Assembly (NCBI GenBank): GCA_038380795.1
Contig: CM076259.1
Coordinates: 66,183,741 to 66,247,740 of the forward strand
Direction of reading: 5' to 3'
DNA length: 64,000 nt
DNA from: Pyrocephalus nanus
Lineage: Eukaryota > Chordata > Aves > Passeriformes > Tyrannidae
The position numbers and the translations under genes are program-made. This document shows, one piece after another, positions 1 through 13,419 of the stretch; position 1 is the first letter of the stretch, and each line of letters opens with the position of its first letter. The notes under the pieces were generated by a model that was given only the letters and a program-made list of their open reading frames with translations, was not told the DNA's origin and did no database searches.

Positions 1-173
1 GTAGTCCAGAGAGGTTGTAGATATCCAGTCGCTGGAAATATTCAAGGTCAGATTGAATGGGGCTCTGAGAAACCTGATGAAGTTGAAGATGTCTCTGTTC
101 ATTGCAAGAAGGTTGTACTAGATGACCTTGAAAGGCCCCCTCCAAGCCAAATTATTCTATGATTCTATGATTA
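1..173 (+). mobile_element. CR1 LINE, 3'-terminal fragment (5'-truncated)
   Basis: This is the 3' untranslated end of a chicken-repeat-1 (CR1) non-LTR retrotransposon in sense orientation, cut by the window edge. The diagnostic text is a run resembling 'ctagatgaccttgaaagg' followed by 'ccctccaagccaaattattc', ending in the repeated octamer ATTCTATG at 156-172. Avian CR1 ends in such octamer repeats rather than a poly(A) tail, and most copies are 5'-truncated. No protein is encoded in this piece. It is the best single clue that the DNA is from a bird. Confidence 0.93.
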
Positions 174-1587
174 TCAATTTAAATTCCCAGTACAAATCTA
201 CTTTTAGTTTCTTATTTCTTTTGAACATAATTTATATAACAAATAATATATAATATCAAAAATAAGAAAATGTTTAGAATGACAAAAATCAAAATACTAG
301 CATTAGATAGCCAAAAACATTAGATGCATCTGTGAGTCATAGACTAGTATGCCATTTTGAGTTGAAAGACATTTATTTGTACTTTTTCCAAGCTGCATGT
401 CCAAGGTATAGACATAGAACTAGTCCAGTATCATTTTGTAGTTAAAAAGGAATTTATGTCAATGATTATTTTATTCAAATAGGTAAATTCACAAATATTT
501 CTGGTGAAGAGTTGGGGGGGAGGGCAGAGGGAGAGAAGCACATTTGTCCACGTGCCTACTAATGAAATTTCCGCCCCCCTTAGTAAACTCAGTTCTACTA
601 GGATGCTCAGCAGAAACCCTAGAAAGCCAGATACCCTTACACAAAGTATTTTCATTGCAGTAGCAGTTTAGATCACCTTATGGTAATTAAATGGGAATAA
701 CACAGCTTTGCAACTATACAGGTTTTGTTTCTGTGGTTTTGTTTTTGTTTATTTGTTTGGGGTGTTTTGTTGTTGTTGTTGTTGTTTGGATTTTTTTTGC
801 TTTGGACATACTTTAAACAAATAATATTTTCTAAAGGTCTCAGATATTTCATTGCAAGTGGAGGAAAGACTACTTTTACCCATTAAAGTAGCTCTATAAG
901 CAAATGAAAGTTAATTTTTTCAATTTTTAAATTTTTTTTTTCTGCATTTTTGCTAAACAGTTCCATTCATCAGTAGAAGATAAATTAATAGGTTACAGTT
1001 GAAGACAGCTATTTAAGAAGTTTAAACCCTACACTTAATTGGCATGTTAAAAGTTAAAAAGTCAGAGTCAACTCCAGTACATAAAAAATGTATAAGTACA
1101 TAAACTATGTCACTCCATTCCACGGCTGAAGAGGCATCATGCCATCCACTTCATTAATCAAGAGCATGCCCCAAATTTCAACACTTGATAATTTACAGTC
1201 ACTCTTTGTACATGCTCAACTGTAAGAAGTTACAGGTTTCTCTACAGTGGAGTAAACTTAGGACACAGATCTCAGATTTGAAAGGTTAAGGTTAATAAGC
1301 CAGTTTGCTTATTTTAGCGGTTGCATGACTTCTTATACTAATCAAGAATGGGGCTGCTGCTACTTCTGATAGTTCAAGCTGCATCTGAGGAATGTAATTG
1401 TAGTACTCAGCATAATTTTATCTTTGTTATGGTCAACAATGTCAATTATGATGGCTCCCTATGAAGGAAGACATCTATTCTTTAGAAAATGGATTAGTAA
1501 TCAGTGCAATTGCTGTTCAGGAAGCAGCAAACAAAAACAAATTACTGTGGGTTCATGGGCTGAAATCTACTAGTGCCTCAGGGGTGA
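174..1587. other. Non-coding AT-rich stretch
   Basis: No gene, transposon or RNA gene is recognisable. The only open frame of note is 74 codons (431-655, minus) and has no known domain. It overlaps a G-rich patch near 513-530. T-rich runs lie around 718-800 and 905-945. Confidence 0.6.
758..787. repeat. (TTG)n microsatellite in a T/G-rich tract
   Basis: Five to six TTG units sit inside a longer T/G-rich segment (about 718-800) with TTTTG and TTTG spacers. This is ordinary microsatellite structure with no sign of function. Confidence 0.85.
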
Positions 1588-1706
1588 AAGGAAGGAAGAA
1601 CTGAACACAGATGAAAAGTTCTGGTAGGAAGAAAGAGAGCAGGGAAGAAGGAAAGGAGAATGAAAAAAGGAGGGAGGAAGAGAGAGAGAGGGAGAAAAAG
1701 GAAGAA
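1588..1706 (+). repeat. Purine-rich (GA)n tract
   Basis: Almost every base on the plus strand is A or G over roughly 115 nt, with GGAA, GAAGG and a short (AG)n core near 1679-1690. A 103-codon open frame (1611-1922, plus) and two minus-strand frames across the tract are low-complexity Arg/Glu/Lys or Ser/Leu/Phe strings. They are by-products of composition, not genes. Confidence 0.85.
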
Positions 1707-4700
1707 CTTCTCCATCTGCTCCTTTTAAATTTTTCCCAGGACATAGAATCTTGTTCAACAAATCTATTTTTAATTAAAGGGCCATGCATCACTTCCAAAC
1801 TCCTATGTCCATATTTGTATCATCAAGTATTCAGAGTACTTAAAGGGGTAAGTAAAGAATTATCCCCCATCCTCATTGTCCATGGCAAGATGAGGAACAT
1901 AGCACACTATAGTCAGAAGTAGGAGTCCAGGACATTGTGGTATGCCATGAGTAGCAAACAGGTGATCCATGGGACTTGAGCTTCTGTTTCCTTGTGCGAA
2001 CAATCCTGATAGGATTCTAGCTAACTCAGAAATATAATACAGTCCAAACCTGAGCTAAGAATATGCTTTATTTACCAGTCTATAAAGTATCTTGATGATA
2101 CTCTTTGTCCTCTTTTAGAAGCTGTAGAGTTTTCTTTGCATTCCACTGTTGAGAGAGAGAATTATCCCAGAGTAATAATGATCTCTTCTACGGCAGAGCC
2201 GATATCTTTCATCTGGTCAGGAAGTGCCCTACCTACTGAATATATCTGACCAAATGGAAGCGTGACGTTTTTTAGTTAAAACTAGGTTTACCATCAGTAA
2301 TAGGTGTTCAATATGTCTGAAAGTGGTAACATCAGCCTAACCTAATAATTAGACTATTTAAGTATTTTATTTCATGACTATTTCATACAGAAATAGTTTT
2401 TAAAACTTTACCCACTAATCTTGATTCCCTGCTCCAGTCCAGTGAAACCTATTTTTTTTTAGGAGCTTGGCATTACACTTCTTGTGAGTCTATTTTCAAG
2501 TCGCCTCATATTTTACCTGCACTGTGTGAGAAAGCTGAATGCTGCATGTCTGGTGCCAGAATATGAAGGGATCTATTTCCACGTGAAGTAGCTCACTGAG
2601 CCCTAAGTAAAACGGACATGTTTTCAGAGGTGAACTGCCACCAGAGCAAAGTTGTTTTTGTAACTCATGTGGCCTGTTGCTTTACATCTGATTGGCAAAC
2701 ATTGGCCAGAGTTTGTAAACTACAAAGACTGCACTGAAAGTGGCTAGCATTGCTATAGTTAGGAAAATACAAAGCAGTTACTGAGTGAATAGTCATAAGC
2801 CTCAGAATCAGACATCATCTTAAAATCCATTACCACAGTATTCCCCTCAGAAAAGTAGTTAGTTTCATCAATTCACAGTTTTATGACCTAGTCAATTAAT
2901 ATGAGTGATATCCTGACTTCCACCCATAAAAACAACCTCTCTCTAATCCTGGTATAATTCTGACATATAATACTCAAAGAACTAACTTTATGAACAGTTA
3001 GTATGATCCTCTATAAGAGCTCAGATACCATTACACAAAACCTGGATCACCAAGGCAATGAATACTCTTTTTGAAGTTGTACACTAAACAGCACATACCA
3101 AATATACACAAGGAACACTTGAAGTATGTGCAGGAGTCAGCATCTGGTAAAATATTTGATGAGTTACTCTCCTCAGACTCAATAAGAAAGTAATACAGGG
3201 ATTTTCAGTTCCTCTAGATGTTGCTGTAATTTTTTGTCCATAATCTGTTACAGAGAGTAAATTTTTTCCAAACGTAGATATGTTCACTTCAGTGAGAGTC
3301 ACATTTATTCACTCCAGAAGTGAATATGACATTGAACTAATCAAATCAATAAAAATATAAAATTATACATATTTCAACTAAAGCCATAAATATGATAGTC
3401 ACAGATCTCTTAAAATATATATATATTATTTATGTTGTAATTTTTTCATAGTTTCCAGTTATATTGTGAGGGATCTCATAGTGGGGAAGAGATCAAAGTT
3501 ATTAGACTATCAATAGCAATCAACATCACTGATTCTTTCTGTTTATTTGACCTATAAAATAAGTAAGATTCCCTTTGAAAAACTTGAAATCTTGATGTCA
3601 TTAGGCAATTAAGTGGTTTCAATTTTGCTGAATTTCCTCAAACTATTTATTTGATATAACTTATAAATTAAGGACAATCACTACCTGAAGTCATTTTTTA
3701 CTTTTCTTTTTCTTTTTTGTTTTTTTCTCCTTTAGAGTTTTTATTTGATTAAAAGTCAATGTATTTCCTTGAGATGAGAGGTTTTGGGGTTTTTTTGGTT
3801 TGGAAGATACTACCAACATTAGAACATAACTTTCAGGAGAGAAATAAATATGATAAAGAGGAAACAAGCATTCACTTCTTCAGAATGTAATATGTGTACC
3901 ATTGTGCCATTGACAGTAATTTAAAGAAAAAAACTGAAAAATGTCAGATATTTTTCTCAACCTGATTATTTTAAAATCGTCACATAATGGTATACAGATA
4001 TATTTATATTTGTATGTATGACAGCTTTACCGCCTTTAATATGAGTTTTAACACTGATTATCGGTTGTCATTCTTTAATGGAGCTTCTGCTTCACAGTCA
4101 GTATCCTAGCCAACAACAGGCGGTATTCAGGAATACCATATACCTAACCTTAGTACCTCACTTAAACACCTGAAGTTTGAGGAGATGGTTAACACCCTTA
4201 GCTGTTTGTATAATTTCATACAATTATGTTGTTGAATAAATGACAGCTGAATAAATCTGCTAATGAAGCAAAATATCCAGTTTGAGAGGTATTATAGTCT
4301 AGACAGGTAGCCATTACACTCCAGATGGGTATTACACCCTTGGTCGTAAGGTCAGACACTTTGTGTAAAAGAAACATATTGTAAAAGAAACATATTTTAA
4401 TGACTACTTCCACTAGGCTCAGGATCAAACTAGGAAGCCTCTGGATCCTATGTGTAAGGATCCAGCTATCTTCAGAACCCATCCTTCACTTAGAGACATG
4501 TTTTGAGACAAATTAATCCTGGACAACGTAACCCAAAGCCTTCTAAAATTCAATTACTATGTGGTATATGTTCTGTAAAGTAGTATTCCCAGCTGTGTCA
4601 TGACTAGAGAAGCAATTTCTTCATTACTATTACTCAACAAATATGTTTGAGAAGGCAGCTTGGATATAATTACCATAGTGACATGATTTCAGGTTCATGC

Positions 4701-4795
4701 TTTATCTCGTGTGGGTCATAATTTTAGATGATGGAAATCTGCCTAAAGTTAAAACCCACAATTAATGAGGTGGACTGGTTTCTGGGCTGGTTTGG
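1707..4795. other. Non-coding unique DNA
   Basis: No gene or transposon is recognised. A short alternating AT run lies at 3414-3427 and a 16-bp direct repeat at 4365-4396. The two longest open frames (3084-3302 and 4216-4482, both minus) lack domain features and look like chance. Confidence 0.6.
4365..4396. repeat. 16-bp perfect tandem duplication
   Basis: The unit GTAAAAGAAACATATT occurs twice with no spacer (4365-4380 and 4381-4396). It looks like a recent slippage duplication and may vary in length between individuals. Confidence 0.9.
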
Positions 4796-4816
4796 TTTTT
4801 TTTTTTTTTTTTTTTT
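4796..4816. repeat. Poly(T) run, 21 nt
   Basis: An uninterrupted run of 21 T follows a G/T-rich lead-in. No retrocopy body was recognised on the side where a minus-strand poly(A) tail would place it, so it is listed as a simple homopolymer. Confidence 0.9.
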
Positions 4817-7800
4817 CTTTCAGAAAGACAGCTGAACAGATACCTGGTTGAAAAAAATCCCAAGCTTCCTCACATTAAAGCAAATGAAAATGTGGAAGAT
4901 AATTTAAATAACTTGACATTCTTTTAACAACTTTCCCAATTAATTCTGCCACTTTTTAAGTTTATATTTGGGTTTATTATTCTAGATCATCTTATCTAGG
5001 GTACTACCTTGACATACAATTAGTTATTCTCATTTCTGTTGGATTTTTCACATTGTGAAATTAAAGAATCAGGATACTAGAAATAAGTCATCAGCATGTT
5101 TTTAGCTTTCCAAACTGTATATGGAGTAGATTTACTTGAGTTTATATAGCATAAATATGAAATGAAGGATTAGCCTGTCCGAAAATATCTGTAGACACTG
5201 GAGGTCAAAACATAGGAGAGAAAATCTATTTCAAAAATGAGGCTATGCAAGTATGAGCTTCATCATAACCACACCCTCCCTCCCCCACTTACAATATCCT
5301 GCAGAAGAGAAAAGCTACAGAGCTATCACTGAATAAGCTCACGTACACTTCATTTTCTACCTATACCTCTCTGTATTAAGTTTATCCTTCTCCTGTTTTA
5401 GGAAATACCACGCTTGAGGAATCCAAACACCTTTGTAATTTTCCCAGGGTGGAAAGAGGGTTCTGATTCACAATTTCTGAAACAGAAATAGAAGGAAACA
5501 AAATATATAAGAATTCCAGCAAGTTTTTTTTTTGTTTGCTTTGTGGGTTCATTAGAAAAATGGAAATCGGTGAGCAAATAAGGTCTGAACAGTTCATGTA
5601 CTCAGTTGCACCACTTTGCAGTTTCTCACACAGCTGCATATTATTTGCAAGCAAACAAAAATAGGTAGTCTTATTCTTTCGTTTTGTAATACATATCTGA
5701 TGTACACTGATAGCAGAGAACTCAAATCTTGTACGCAAAGCATATGATAAATCATAGAATTATTAATGATAGAATTATTTTTCTTCCTTCTCAGTGAGAT
5801 TTTCTTCACAGGAATGGGTGTAGTGTTTAGAGGGATTACATAGCACAGATATGTACACTGACATAGTAAAAAGTTAGCACTTTTGGTCTGTTTATTTTTT
5901 CTTATATTAATTAGAAGCCACATCTTCTTGCTTGCCTCTGCCCTACCAATTAATTTAATTTTCAGACCTATCTGATGTGGTCCATGTGGAAATCACCAGA
6001 GACATCACAGCAGCTTCTCAACCTCTTGGGAATCTGCTTGCTTCTTTTTCTTATGCTAGTTCACTTTGTCCTCCAAGTAAGAATTCAAATGTCAATCATT
6101 TTTTGTTCAATTTCATGGGGTAGAATCACAAAAATGGCAACCAATCCAATTGCAAATTACTTGATGAATCTTCTTTGAAGAGTTGCCAATAATGCTAATC
6201 ATCAAATGGTTGAATTCAGCTCTGTAGAAATGCATTTGTGAAGAACAGCAATCTCTGTGACTTTGACAAAGGAACTGCTGACTTGCCTCACTGTTTGTCT
6301 TTTGATGTGAAAGAGCAAATCGATTTATAGAGCTTTTGCTTGCAGATGTAGGATATGATTAGTATGCAGAAAGACCTTTCTACAGTGTCATTTGTTTATT
6401 TAGCTGTCTCTGCACTCAACCCTGATTGTGTATACTTAATTAATGTATACAAAGCTAAAAGAAATAAAACTCTGGAACCATGATCATAGAATACCATACT
6501 ACATGTCATTTGTCACCGTGAAAATGCTATTTATATTTTATTGGCTACAAATGCATCTATTTAAAAAACCTGTTTCAAGCAGTCCTTATGTTTGCCAAAA
6601 TCAGACTGTTATATTTACATCAAAAAAGTGTCAATGAAAGTGGTTCGATTTAAGTAGGAGATTCTTTTTTTCCAGTGTTTAAATTTTCATTCCAAACAGT
6701 TGTTGAGTCTTTATAAAAAAGTACCTCTGATGCCTTCCTGAGGTCAAAAAACTCTGTAAAACATCCTAAGAGACCTGAATCATCCTGTTCTTCAAGGCCT
6801 TCTGGTTCTGTTCCTTGGAAATTTTAGCTGAGAAAGAGTTTAAAGAGGAAAGCAGAGACACTAGAGACCATGTCAATAATGAATGATCAATAGAAGTCAC
6901 ACACTAGAAAATTGACATTCAGTCAGCAATTCTGTGTTATTCATGCACATTTTACATTGTCTATTCAGGTTTATTGTGGGGAAAGTAGACACAGAAAGGC
7001 AGAAAAAGTAAGAAATCATCAGAATATCAAATAATGGAATCCAGAGTGACATCTAGTGACATGCTGTGTAAGAGGCAAGAACATTTAATTACAGAAATAT
7101 ACTGATTTTACTAGTCACAGGCAGATTTCCAGGGAAGTTACTTTAAAAAATGTTACAGAATTTTCTTTAAAAATGTGTTTCATAAACATGTGAGATCATT
7201 CACAATTCAAACTACTAAAATGTTTGCTTTTATCTGTGGTAAGCAGCAATTCAAGCAGAAACAAATTTTCTACAGAAAAATTTCAGTTCATTAATACTGA
7301 TGCTATAATTAGTTTGTCAGTACAGAATCACTTTATAAATAACTTCATGAACTCATCTGCAAGACATTTATTTCTTATGTTCTTCAGCCATGAACACTGA
7401 CTCAAAATCATGAGCTAATTAATCTATTCAGGCCCCTATACCATATTTTTCAAGATGGCAGAACACTGTCTTCATAAGCAAATTGCATCTGACCTTCTGT
7501 TCTAAACTTTTCCATGATGGTAACTGTAGGATCCTAGTCACTGAAAGTGCTATTAGGAAGGAGATAGATATTACAAAGTTGAAATCCAGAATGTCCTGTT
7601 CTCAACCCAGTCTCATCAAATACTGATACAGATGATAATGTCTTTAATTTCTATGGCACAAATAAGCAAGAGCAATTTATGTTATTAATAGAACGAGATT
7701 GATCTGATTGTGGAATCATGAAATACTACAAGGAATTATTTAGGATTCTCCAAAGATGCTTTAAAATAGTAAAAAATACCTTTGGAAAGTCACTTGCAAA

Positions 7801-8853
7801 TTATGTTATTGATACCATGTTTCCATAAATAAGAAAGAGAAGAAATCACTGCATGGGAATAAAATAATGTTGTGGGTTGTAATGGATGAATGCAAAAGTT
7901 ATCTTAATCAAATTTGCTACTTTAAATAGTATCTTTGTTCATTTTTCAACTTCAATGCGTGAGAAATGTTTGTCATTTTCATATTTTCACTGAAATCATT
8001 GCAGCACAGAGAGGAGGCGAGAGAAAAGATATCACATACTAGACTGATTAAGCTTCCATGTCAGTAACTTTAAATCAGCAAATCAATTAATAGGAGAGGG
8101 AAAAAAAAACCACTTAAAATATTTGGACAAAATAAGTCTATTTTGTCTCTGGGGCTATCTTCTTTCTAGATAAGGAACTAGGGTAAATTATCTTACAAAT
8201 ATATTGCGTTTATCACAAAAGAGTCATATGATGATGATATCTTAGACTTTAAAATTAGTTGATTGTATAGAGACCTCCATCACTCTAAGTACTAGATTAT
8301 TTTCGATGTTTTGTTATGGGTTTTCTCCTTCTTGCCTTACATACTTGGACTTTCAAAACTTCTATTTTGAGACAATTAAAACTTTCCTCAGATTTGCACC
8401 ACAATTACTCTTATTCATTTAAAAATCTGGAAGATGCAAATACACCTCTAGGTTGCATTTTTCTGTAAATGCTCAACCTTAAAAACATTGAGCCTCAGAC
8501 ACTAATTTCAAAGACGGAAATGTTAAGTCACAAATCTAATTTCACTGTACAGAATCCCAGTCTCTCTTTCTTTCTCATTTTTAAAAATTACGGTTAACTG
8601 AGATCAAAGTCTCTGTTGTTCTGTCCCTGCCTCATGCTTTTCTAGAGCAATGTAGAGTTTGGTGTACTGGCCAGGTAAGCTGAATTCAGCTGTTTTATTT
8701 CACTGACATAGCAGAAAGTAGTTTATGTGTAGAACAAATTTTTGCTTTTTGTCTTCATTCTATAGAAACCTCCAGTCTGAGCATATATCCAGTAATTTTC
8801 TTTCTCCCATCCCTTGAAGATCTGTGTCTCCATATTCTACACACCAGTTTCTC
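4817..8853. other. Non-coding unique DNA
   Basis: Nothing gene-like or repeat-derived was recognised over about 4 kb. Overlapping minus-strand open frames at 5382-5738 (118 codons) and 5594-5923 (109 codons) have no domains and are Asn/Lys/Ile/Leu-rich, as expected from AT-rich DNA. The stretch also holds short plus-strand frames at 5975-6178 and 6443-6637, likewise unsupported. Confidence 0.6.
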
Positions 8854-8887
8854 TTCATTTCTTCTCTCTCTTCATTTCTTCTCTCTA
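8854..8887. repeat. 17-bp tandem duplication, pyrimidine-rich
   Basis: The unit TTCATTTCTTCTCTCT plus one base is present twice in direct tandem (8854-8870, 8871-8887), differing only at the last base. It lies in a CT-rich neighbourhood (about 8800-8910). Confidence 0.88.
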
Positions 8888-10948
8888 CCTTTTCTTGTTT
8901 CTCCCCTTCTGAACTCTACAAATCCCTTCCAAATCCCTCCTTTAAATACTCACTACTTATCATAGTATACCTTTAACATTAGCAGAAACAAAACAATCAA
9001 GTAACCAAAAACTAGAAAAGCCTGTAACAAAAACTCAAAAGAGGGCAACTCTTTTAATAATTTCTAATTACTTTCAGGGCAATGACATCAGATCATAATT
9101 GTTATCATCCTTTTTCAAAATGACTACCCTTCGACCTTTTTTCCAGCAAGATCAGGAAAAAGTTGCCTCCCTTCAGTCAAAAAGATAAGAATACAATTCT
9201 ATCAAGAAACAAGACCAAAACAATTTTTTTTCAGAAATCAATGTATTAATTTATAAAACAAAAATTAGAAAACATATTTTTAAGTCAAACTTCTTTTATA
9301 ATTTTAGCAAAAGTACTTTGATTCCATCTACACAAAGAGAAACAACTGCAGTTCTATTCTTAGTGCACAGAACTTAGTTGTGACCTTCTTAACACATAAA
9401 ATCTTTCAGATTGGGGTGGGAAAGCTGTCAAACATATGGTAACAGCAACAGGAGTTACTACTTTCCATTTGAAAGCCCCAAATTGTTAGATGTGACACTT
9501 CACTTAAACCTTTTCTTCTTTTCTTTCATATGTTTTTCCTTACCCACCCTGCTCAGAACTCTCCTCCATCTTTTTTGTTCCTTTTCCATTTCCTTCATTT
9601 CAACTGCATTTCATTACCTATGGGTAATTCTGTCAGTTTTGTCCCACCTAGCTGGTCTCTTCCTCTTGCTGTGACCAGTGCTCATATGAAATAGGTATTT
9701 CTAGCACACAAAAAAATTGATAAGTTCAAGATGAAATTTGAGCTCTAGTATGGATATGATAGCAATCACAGTGACAACTGGATTGTCCCATGAAATCTGA
9801 GACCTTCAGAAGATGTTCCTTTAATTAAATAGAGTTAATTCAAATATGTCATGCCTTGCAGTTTCTCTGAAGCTGCTGGTGCATTATTTTCCTAAGAATG
9901 ATGACCTAATTAAGTAGATTTTGGCATAGACTCACAAAATCTGCCCTTATTTCATTGCATAGGAAAGACCTTTATAATTCTTTCATAACTGCAGGTGAAA
10001 AACTATTTCTCAATATCTCTTCAGTGCATAATGAGCATTAAACAGGAAATACCAGCTCTAGGTACCTTTAGTTTTTTTTTGATGTTGAAAAGGTATAGAC
10101 TGAAATAAGGATTCATTAATGGATTTGTGTGCCTAATGGCCCTAGGCTTCTTTGAAAGACTTAAGCCACAAGAGGGATGTTCTCAGCATGTTTGTACAAC
10201 AATCGGATGGAATCACTTGTTATATTTTAATCATGGTCTTCAGATTAATGACTGGAATAAGATTCTCTAGATTCCCTGGACTGGTTCTCATTCTGTTATC
10301 ATTACTATTAATGTTCTCTTAGTTTTCCTTATTCTCATTAACTTTGATAATATCTCTCTGTTATCAAGAGTTTTTATGTCTTGATTCATTCTTCACCTAC
10401 AATGCTATAGAATTTTCAAGAGAAGTTTGATTAACTAATAGTATGAAAGAAAGGGGAAGCACAATCTCTTTCTCTGACCACAATTTTAACCAAAGTAGTT
10501 GCTGCACTCCTCTTTTTCAAGAGTATATGTGTATGTGTGCATGTTAACTTTTTTGTGAGCATGTCTGCAAAATTGGTCTACACAAGTGATGTGGGAAAAA
10601 CTCGTATCTGAGACTGCTGAAAAGCACTGGGGAAAAAGTGTGGAAAACAAACAGAAAACCCCAAACCTTACTGATTTGCAGCAGAAGACTGTTTTTATTG
10701 GGTTTTTTTTGCTGTTTTAAGCATTGTGGTCTAGAAAAAACTTATTCTACTTTGATTCTTTGATATGTCTCCTTTGATTCTTCCTCACTCCTTTTAACAA
10801 ATGGGCCTAGGTAGCCTTTAGATAAACTAGTGCCTACTTGGTCAGTAGAATATGCCATCAAAGTTTGATAAAGTTTGAAGGATTTAGAAACAAACACTGC
10901 CTCTCACTTTCTAGGAAAAATGACTGGTTTTACTCCATCTTAATAAAA
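8888..10948. other. Non-coding unique DNA
   Basis: No gene or transposon is recognised. The 87-codon frame at 9411-9674 (plus) is Leu/Phe/Ser-rich because it crosses a pyrimidine-rich stretch. It has no support from domains or splice context. Confidence 0.6.
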
Positions 10949-11131
10949 TAAAGAGAAGAATGGAAAAAAGGGAAAAAAGGACAGAAAGAGGGAAAAGGAG
11001 GAAAAATGAGGAAAAGGGGGAAGCAGGGGAAAAAGGGAAAAAAGTTAACAAGAAAAAAAGAGGATAATAGAAGAAATAAAAGATTAAAAAGGGGGTGACG
11101 GGAGAAAAAAAAAAAAAGAAAGAAGAAAAAG
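10949..11131 (+). repeat. Long purine-rich tract (about 180 nt)
   Basis: The plus strand is nearly all A and G for about 180 nt, with few pyrimidine interruptions, made of GGAAAAA, AAGGG and GAGGAAAA-like blocks and a final A run at 11105-11117. Tracts like this can form intramolecular triplexes, but there is no direct sign of function here. No open frame of interest crosses it. Confidence 0.9.
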
Positions 11132-12710
11132 CAAGCTGGAAACTGCCCTGTCAGTTATAGTATTCAGAACAAAAAATGGATATAGAGGTGTGCTGAGAAA
11201 TGACACATGTTCCAAAGAGCAGTGAGAGTCTGAATATGCCTATGACTTTCAACAAGAGATCTTTGCTAAAGGTTTCCTAGAATGCATAGGGTGCCCAAAC
11301 AAACAATGTATAGGCATCTGCAGGTTAAGTTTGCCATTTTGAATGATTGTTGAAATTATCAAACGCTGGATACAGACACACAAAATAACTACTTATATCT
11401 TCCTTTTACACATACAGAGGATTAAAAAAAAAAAAAAAAAGGGGGAAACATGCAGACACAATCATTAGGGGAGCATAGAGGTAAGGCTTCTAGTGCAAAC
11501 TACGTTTAAATTAGAGGGGAGAGAATGATGGACACTTTACTATTCCAGTGAAAAAGATCACAGGAGTCATAAAGCACATATATTTCTGCTCTTCCAGATC
11601 TGCAAAGGCAGAAGCTGATCCACAACCAGAGACTTGCCGGATATCTTCTGTCTATTACCTTCTTTTTTGAGCTGATAATTTGGAAAATCAAATTAGAAAT
11701 CTTCTGTCTTAACCTGCTATTAATACTTCACAATACTAGTCTTTAACTTCAACCAATGTTACAAGTTAATAAACTGAAAGTAAATGTAATTAATAAAAAT
11801 TCAGTAAATAGGGCTATGTTGTAAAACATACCAAAATAAAAAGAATGCTGTAGTTTATAAATCCACTGCTGCAAAAGCAGTGCATGTGGTTGCAAGGCTA
11901 GACTCACCTCCTGCTGTTTCCAGTGCCCTATGAGCACCCTGAGGGTCATGCATTGGAAGCTGCCTTTGGGAGCTGCAGTAATAACTGTACTGCAGGAACC
12001 AAGTGTGGCAGCATTTACAGCCCCTTAAGGAGTTGCTTTTGCTCTCTTCCTGACACAGCTATAAAAGAACAGCTCCTCTCGTAGACATCTTTGGGAAATC
12101 TTCAGTTCAGATTGTATTTCATATAATGAAATGGAGATTTGAGGGTTTGAATAGACATGGAAGTAAATTAGAAAGAAGCTGGGTTAGATAGGAAAAAAAA
12201 CTACACAACTTCTAAATTTACTTCTCATGTCAGGGTCACAGATGTCCAGCACTCTGCATGCAAGAGTTTTGGTGGTTCATTTTCTCCCAGAGGCACTTCG
12301 ATCTTGGCACTGACCTTTCCTCCAGCATGGTTTGGCTTAGCTTCTCATCCTTGTCTGAAAAAGAATTGCTATCTTTGCTACATACCTAGTGCATATTTTT
12401 TCAAAAGCAAGACCAAGAAAAAAACCCCAGCAATGATAGATAACAATGGAATAGAATACAAGAGTATATTTCAATAAAGCAGATGTTTTGGCTTTTCATG
12501 TCAGACAGAGCATTCCTAAAACCAGATAAATGCTTCTTTGGAATTACATGACTTCTGACATCTGTATAGAGAGACTGGATTTAAAAAAAAGTTATTTACC
12601 TTCTTTCATGCCAGTGACAAGAATAGTTTTTAATGCAATATCTGTTGCTCTTGCTAATGGTCCATTTCGATTTGACCCTTTTATTGGACAAATTATAAAA
12701 TAAAATTATT
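11132..12710. other. Non-coding unique DNA with a 17-A run
   Basis: A run of 17 A lies at 11424-11440, followed by GGGGG. The block 11900-12110 is somewhat richer in G+C and contains a TATAAAAG string near 12060, but no supporting promoter or exon features were seen. Short minus-strand frames at 11506-11691 and 11749-11949 have no domains. Confidence 0.55.
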
Positions 12711-12771
12711 TAGTACTATATCTATAGTACTATATATAGTATGTAAAGTACTATATAAATATAGTACTATA
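12711..12771. repeat. Cluster of palindromic TAGTACTATA motifs
   Basis: The decamer TAGTACTATA appears at 12711-12720, 12725-12734 and 12762-12771, with an AGTACTATA copy at 12747-12755. The core TAGTACTA is itself palindromic, so the 61-bp cluster can fold into several alternative AT-rich hairpins. Spacing is irregular, so it is not a simple tandem array. Confidence 0.85.
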
Positions 12772-13419
12772 TTTAAGAGCAAGACCAGCCATGTGGATTC
12801 TAAATTTGAATACTTTTATGTGGAAAGACTGACAGAATAGGTGACTCCTATAGGACACTTTCAAAGGAACAGATTTTCCAGTAAAGAATTATTCTTTTAA
12901 AGATGTCAAACACAAGCCAATTTAAAACAGAGAAAACACTTTAAAACTCAGTTTGAAATACATTGCTAAATAAAAAGAAAATACTTTTTTTGTCTGTTCT
13001 ACAAAAGTAATTCCAGTTTGGGGATCTTAAGGGGAGGCCTTATTGAAATATATCTGAAAATATCTTAAGTACTCCCACAGATGCCACATAATATTCTAGG
13101 CCCCAGTATGAGACAAAGATGATGGCTTCAGAAAAAGAATCATGTAATGTAATGGTGCCCTCACTCCTTAGCCTGTATTATAATTCATTTCTACTTCTAA
13201 ATGTATATAATTACATTTAAAGATGTTCCTTAGAAGAAGCTTCTTGTAATTGCAATGATCCTGCTTAATAATGCCTTGAGAAACAAAACAAAAGATCCAA
13301 ATAAAATATCCCTCCTTAAAGTGTAAGTCAAAGGCTATTCACATGGAAGACTGAAAAATAATCAGATTTTACATTCCATCCTTTCAACAATACAACTGCG
13401 CTTTCAAATATGCTTTGTT
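12772..13419. other. Non-coding unique DNA
   Basis: No gene, repeat or RNA element is recognised. The segment leads into the candidate conserved element downstream. Confidence 0.5.

Noticed and set aside
1611..1922. 103-codon Arg/Glu/Lys-rich frame resembling a coiled coil
   Set aside because: The charge-rich part is just the translation of the GA-rich tract. The rest is featureless.
12059..12067. TATAAAAG string as a promoter
   Set aside because: No transcribed unit, exon or CpG-rich start region nearby. The word is common by chance in AT-rich DNA.
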